A stretch of DNA of 25,287 bases from CAYXPR01 sp964467255 (GTDB taxonomy: Bacteria > Pseudomonadota > Alphaproteobacteria > Rickettsiales > RGZB01), in the NCBI GenBank assembly GCA_964467255.1, contig CAYXPR010000022.1:1-25287 (forward strand). The letters run 5' to 3'. Every line of letters starts with the position of its first letter. The first letter of the stretch is position 1. The notes beneath the pieces are model-generated. The model was given only the letters and a program-made list of their open reading frames with translations. It searched no databases and was not told where the DNA came from. A program made the translations under genes and the position numbers. Shown in pieces: positions 22,846-25,287 of this stretch.

Positions 22846-23756
22846 CCATCTATCTGCCGATTGCAGAAATTCCGGTGAATATTTTCCTGCTGCTGGCACT
22901 CGGCGGCCTTGCTGGTATTTTAGCGGGCATGTTCGGCATTGGCGGGGGCTTCTTGATGACACCGCTACTCATCTTCATCGGCGTGCCTCCGGCCGTTGCT
23001 GTTGCCACCAGCTCAAATCAGATTGTTGCCGCTTCCGTCTCCGGTTGCATTGCGCATTTCAGGCGCGGGAATGTGGATATCAAAATGGGGATTGTCTTGC
23101 TCTTAGGGGGCGTGCTGGGCTCCACTTTAGGTGTAGCACTGTTTGCGTGGTTAAAATCTGAGGGGCAAATCGACTTGGTGATTTCCCTCACCTATGTGCT
23201 GTTCCTTGGCACCATCGGTGTCTTGATGGCGATGGAAAGTTTCCGCGCCATACGCCGCATTAAAAGTGGGCAGCCTGCGCCGGTCAAAAAAATCCGTGCG
23301 CTGCATGCGTTGCCGCTGCCGTTCAAAATGAAGTTCCCACGCTCCGAACTTGAAATCAGCGCGCTCTTGCCGCTAGGCGTGGGTGTGGTGGCGGGTATTC
23401 TCGTATCGCTCATGGGTATCGGCGGTGGCTTCATCATGATTCCCGCCATGATTTACCTGCTCGGCATGCCCACCGCTGTGGTGGTTGGCACATCTCTGTT
23501 TCAAACGATTTTCACCACCGGCAACGTCACCATTTTGCAAGCCGCTACTACGCAAACAGTGGATGTCGTGCTGGCGATGATTCTGCTCACCGGCTCCGTC
23601 ATCGGCGCGCAATTCGGCAGCACGCTGAGCCTTAAAGTATCAGCAGAAAAATTACGTGCCATGCTCGCACTCATGGTGCTCGCTGTATGCTTCAAGCTGG
23701 CGCTGGGGCTGGTGCTCACTCCGGCGGAACCCTTCGCCATCATGGTTGCGGAGTAG
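22842..23756 (+). CDS. TauE/SafE family (DUF81) anion permease
   Basis: This is a 304-residue polytopic inner-membrane protein of the TauE/SafE family, whose characterised members export sulfite, sulfoacetate or related sulfur compounds. The internal two-fold repeat of the family is clear: LAGILAGMFGIGGGFLMTPLL (about 23-43) and VAGILVSLMGIGGGFIMIPAM (about 185-205). Each is followed by a P-T/A-AVA-type segment (VPPAVAVATSSNQ; MPTAVVVGTSLFQ). A hydrophilic loop with KIRALHALPLPFKMKF lies between the halves. The substrate cannot be read from sequence. It is 5 bp upstream of an Alph_Pro_TM gene, a pairing known in Alphaproteobacteria. Confidence 0.9.
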   Translation: MTIYLPIAEIPVNIFLLLALGGLAGILAGMFGIGGGFLMTPLLIFIGVPPAVAVATSSNQIVAASVSGCIAHFRRGNVDIKMGIVLLLGGVLGSTLGVALFAWLKSEGQIDLVISLTYVLFLGTIGVLMAMESFRAIRRIKSGQPAPVKKIRALHALPLPFKMKFPRSELEISALLPLGVGVVAGILVSLMGIGGGFIMIPAMIYLLGMPTAVVVGTSLFQTIFTTGNVTILQAATTQTVDVVLAMILLTGSVIGAQFGSTLSLKVSAEKLRAMLALMVLAVCFKLALGLVLTPAEPFAIMVAE

Positions 23757-23761
23757 TGCGC

Positions 23762-24499
23762 ATGCGCAAAATGCTGCTGTTCATATTTCTTTTTTTGTTA
23801 GTGCCGCACACCGGATTCGCGCGGCCCGTGGTGGCAGATCTTGCCATCCGCAGCATCGACATTGACCACAATTTTAAAGGCATCGATATTTTGCTGTTCG
23901 GAGCACGCGAAGATGTGGGCGATGTGGTGGTGGTAGTGCGCGGGCCAGAGCGCCGCTACACCGTGCATAAGAAAGGTCGCGTCGGGGGTATCTGGGTAAA
24001 CCGCAACGCCATGGAATTTGAACCCACCAGCAGTTTTTATGCCATCGCCAGCAGCCGCCCGCTCTCTGTCATTAACAATAACCAGCTTTTAGATGCGCTG
24101 GGCGTAGGTGTGGAGCATGTGCCGGTACATCCGCTCTATGCGGAAACCGACACGGCCAAAGTGAAAGAATTTCGCGAGGCACTGGTGCGCCAAAAACAAC
24201 GCGTCAACCTTTACCCAAAAGGCACCGCCGAGGTGAGTTTTTGGGGCGATACGCTATTCCGCACCGTCATTGAGTTCCCGAAAAACATCATCGGCGGCAT
24301 GTACACGGCGGAAGTCTATTTGTTCAGCGACGGGCAGCTGGTGGGCGTGCAGTCCACGCCGCTCGAAGTCAGTAAAATCGGCTTTGAAGCCTTCATGTAT
24401 GATTTTGCCCATCGTTACTCCACCTTGTATGGTGTCGTGGCGGTGGGTCTAGCTTTGCTGGCAGGCTGGGTTGCCAGTGTCGTGTTCCGTAAAATGTAG
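23762..24499 (+). CDS. Alph_Pro_TM family (TIGR02186 / PF09608) membrane protein
   Basis: This conserved alphaproteobacterial family has no assigned function and is usually encoded next to a TauE/SafE permease, as here. With ATG 23762 (GGAG at 23750-23753) it has 245 residues: a signal peptide (LLFIFLFLLVPHTGFA), a periplasmic beta-rich region starting VVADLAIRSIDIDHNFKGID, with DVVVVVRGPERRYTVHKKGR and VGGIWVNR, and one C-terminal membrane helix (about 222-241, VVAVGLALLAGWVASVVF). The RGPE and GIWVN segments are the recognisable family signature. The frame is open further upstream, but that part overlaps the permease in another frame. An accessory role for the transporter is inference. Confidence 0.88.
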   Translation: MRKMLLFIFLFLLVPHTGFARPVVADLAIRSIDIDHNFKGIDILLFGAREDVGDVVVVVRGPERRYTVHKKGRVGGIWVNRNAMEFEPTSSFYAIASSRPLSVINNNQLLDALGVGVEHVPVHPLYAETDTAKVKEFREALVRQKQRVNLYPKGTAEVSFWGDTLFRTVIEFPKNIIGGMYTAEVYLFSDGQLVGVQSTPLEVSKIGFEAFMYDFAHRYSTLYGVVAVGLALLAGWVASVVFRKM

Positions 24500-24513
24500 T
24501 AAGGAGAAAGTGT

Positions 24514-25038
24514 ATGGCTGCAAAAAAACATACCGTGCGCGAATCATCCACCGCCCCGTCCTCTGCGCTCAAGGCGCGGGCGAAATATCTGGTGTTCATT
24601 GACGACCACGAACATTCCCGCGTGGCGCTTCGCTATGCGTGCAGTAAAGCCAAGCAGAAAAATCAACCGGTCGAGTTGCTATTTGTGATTAATCCCACCG
24701 ACTATAACTCCATTTTCGCGGTGTCGGATGTCATGCGTAAAGAGCGCCGTGCCGAGGTGGAAAAAATCCTGAGCGACATGTCAAAAGAAGCGCAGGAATG
24801 GTCCGGCATTATTCCCTCCATCAACATCCGCGAAGGCGGCGTGGCGGAAGAAATTTCCGCCTGCATTGCCGAGCAGGGTGACATCGGCATGCTCGTCATG
24901 AGCTCTGACCCCACCAAGGCTTCCGGCGGCGCAAAATTGCTTGGCGCACTCATCAGTCAGCTCGATGAAAAATTACACGTGCCGATGCTGGTGGTGCCCG
25001 CGCACCTGACGGACCAACAAATTGAAGAACTGAAATAA
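24514..25038 (+). CDS. Universal stress protein, UspA family
   Basis: This is a cytoplasmic Usp-domain protein of 174 residues. After a basic N-terminal extension of about 22 residues comes YLVFIDDHEHSRVALRYACSK (first strand and helix), VELLFVINP, a helical middle, VAEEISACIAEQGDIGMLVMSS and the C-terminal LDEKLHVPMLVVP strand. The nucleotide-binding G-x2-G-x9-G(S/T) motif of ATP-binding Usps is not obvious (SSDPTKASGGAKLLGAL stands in its place), so ATP binding is uncertain. AAGGAG lies just upstream of ATG 24514, 14 bp after the Alph_Pro_TM gene. It is the last complete gene in the plus-strand run. Confidence 0.88.
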   Translation: MAAKKHTVRESSTAPSSALKARAKYLVFIDDHEHSRVALRYACSKAKQKNQPVELLFVINPTDYNSIFAVSDVMRKERRAEVEKILSDMSKEAQEWSGIIPSINIREGGVAEEISACIAEQGDIGMLVMSSDPTKASGGAKLLGALISQLDEKLHVPMLVVPAHLTDQQIEELK

Positions 25039-25050
25039 CGAAGGGCCTTT

Positions 25051-25287
25051 GTGGAGTTAAGCCGCGCAAAATCTTTGGTCATCAAAATCGGCTCGGCGCT
25101 GCTGTGCGACGAGAACGGGCAACCGCGTGAAAAGTGGCTCGCCAGTCTTGCGTCTGATATTGCTGCCTTAAAGAAAAAAGGCGTGAGCGTGATTATCGTC
25201 AGTTCCGGCGCGGTGGCGCTGGGGCGCACCACGCTAAAGCTTGGGCGCAAAAAACTAAAGCTTGAAGAGAAGCAGGCGGCCGCTGCC
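25051..25287 (+). CDS. proB: Glutamate 5-kinase, 3'-truncated by the window end
   Basis: ProB phosphorylates glutamate in the first step of proline synthesis. Only the first 79 codons are inside the window, and the frame is open to the last base. The start is GTG 25051 with AAGGG 5 nt upstream (25041-25045), 12 bp after the UspA-family gene. The visible N terminus SLVIKIGSALLCDENGQPR, then IVSSGAVALGR and LEEKQAAAA matches the amino acid kinase fold of ProB, including the KIGS phosphate loop and the SSGA motif. Whether a PUA domain follows cannot be seen. Confidence 0.92.
   Translation, partial: MELSRAKSLVIKIGSALLCDENGQPREKWLASLASDIAALKKKGVSVIIVSSGAVALGRTTLKLGRKKLKLEEKQAAAA

Noticed and set aside
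23687..23761. Upstream extension of the Alph_Pro_TM gene
   Set aside because: Overlaps the permease gene out of frame and would bury the signal peptide; ATG 23762 has GGAG.
25227..25266. CTAAAGCTTG occurring twice near the window end
   Set aside because: Lies inside proB and encodes LKLGRKKLKLEE; explained by coding sequence.

Overview
The window is a chromosomal segment of an alphaproteobacterium with mid-range G+C (low-to-mid 50s % by eye). Support for this assignment: the ftsY-mtaB-dapF gene order, a DUF1674/SDHAF4 mini-protein, an Alph_Pro_TM (PF09608) protein beside TauE/SafE, D-3-hydroxybutyrate dehydrogenase, ApaG, and a compact virB8-virB9-virB10-virB11-virD4 block in the order known from Rickettsiales (rvh genes). 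I cannot name the genus. No rRNA, tRNA, CRISPR array, transposase or prophage gene was seen.

Layout. 1-668: 3' part of NAD kinase (+). 678-2061 (-): rpe, gmhA and an SDHAF4-type mini-gene, tightly spaced. 2196-3662 (+): an NtrC-family sigma-54 activator without an adjacent kinase. 3666-4067 (-): apaG. 4199-6766 (+): an orphan membrane protein and a UvrD/PcrA helicase. 6767-6906: a convergent intergenic region holding two copies of a hairpin-containing repeat. 6907-10384 (-): 3-hydroxybutyrate dehydrogenase, preceded by a large membrane hybrid histidine kinase. 10487-15905 (-): virD4, virB11, virB10, virB9 and virB8, with overlaps or gaps of at most 15 bp. 16033-17457 (-): an M23 envelope peptidase, separated from virB8 by a terminator-like hairpin. 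17564-21256 (-): ftsY, mtaB and dapF, interrupted between ftsY and mtaB by a small opposite-strand ORF of 46 codons with a strong ribosome binding site. 21313-25038 (+): an envelope-flavoured operon (thioredoxin-fold protein without CxxC, DUF192 protein, divergent DUF192-like paralogue, TauE/SafE permease, Alph_Pro_TM protein, universal stress protein). It runs into the 5' part of proB (25051 to the window end).

How the genes work together. The virB8-D4 block encodes the inner-membrane/periplasmic core (B8, B9, B10), one ATPase (B11) and the coupling protein (D4) of a type IV secretion system. VirB1-B7, including the VirB4 ATPase, are not in the window and would have to be elsewhere. The M23 peptidase upstream could remodel the wall, and the hybrid kinase downstream is a candidate sensor; both links are inference from position. 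The kinase and the distant NtrC-type regulator share a near-identical 14-bp upstream motif in the same orientation. The most unusual items are the tandem hairpin repeat, the hidden 46-aa gene, the degenerate DUF192 tandem duplicate with its redox-like neighbours, and the shared two-component upstream motif.
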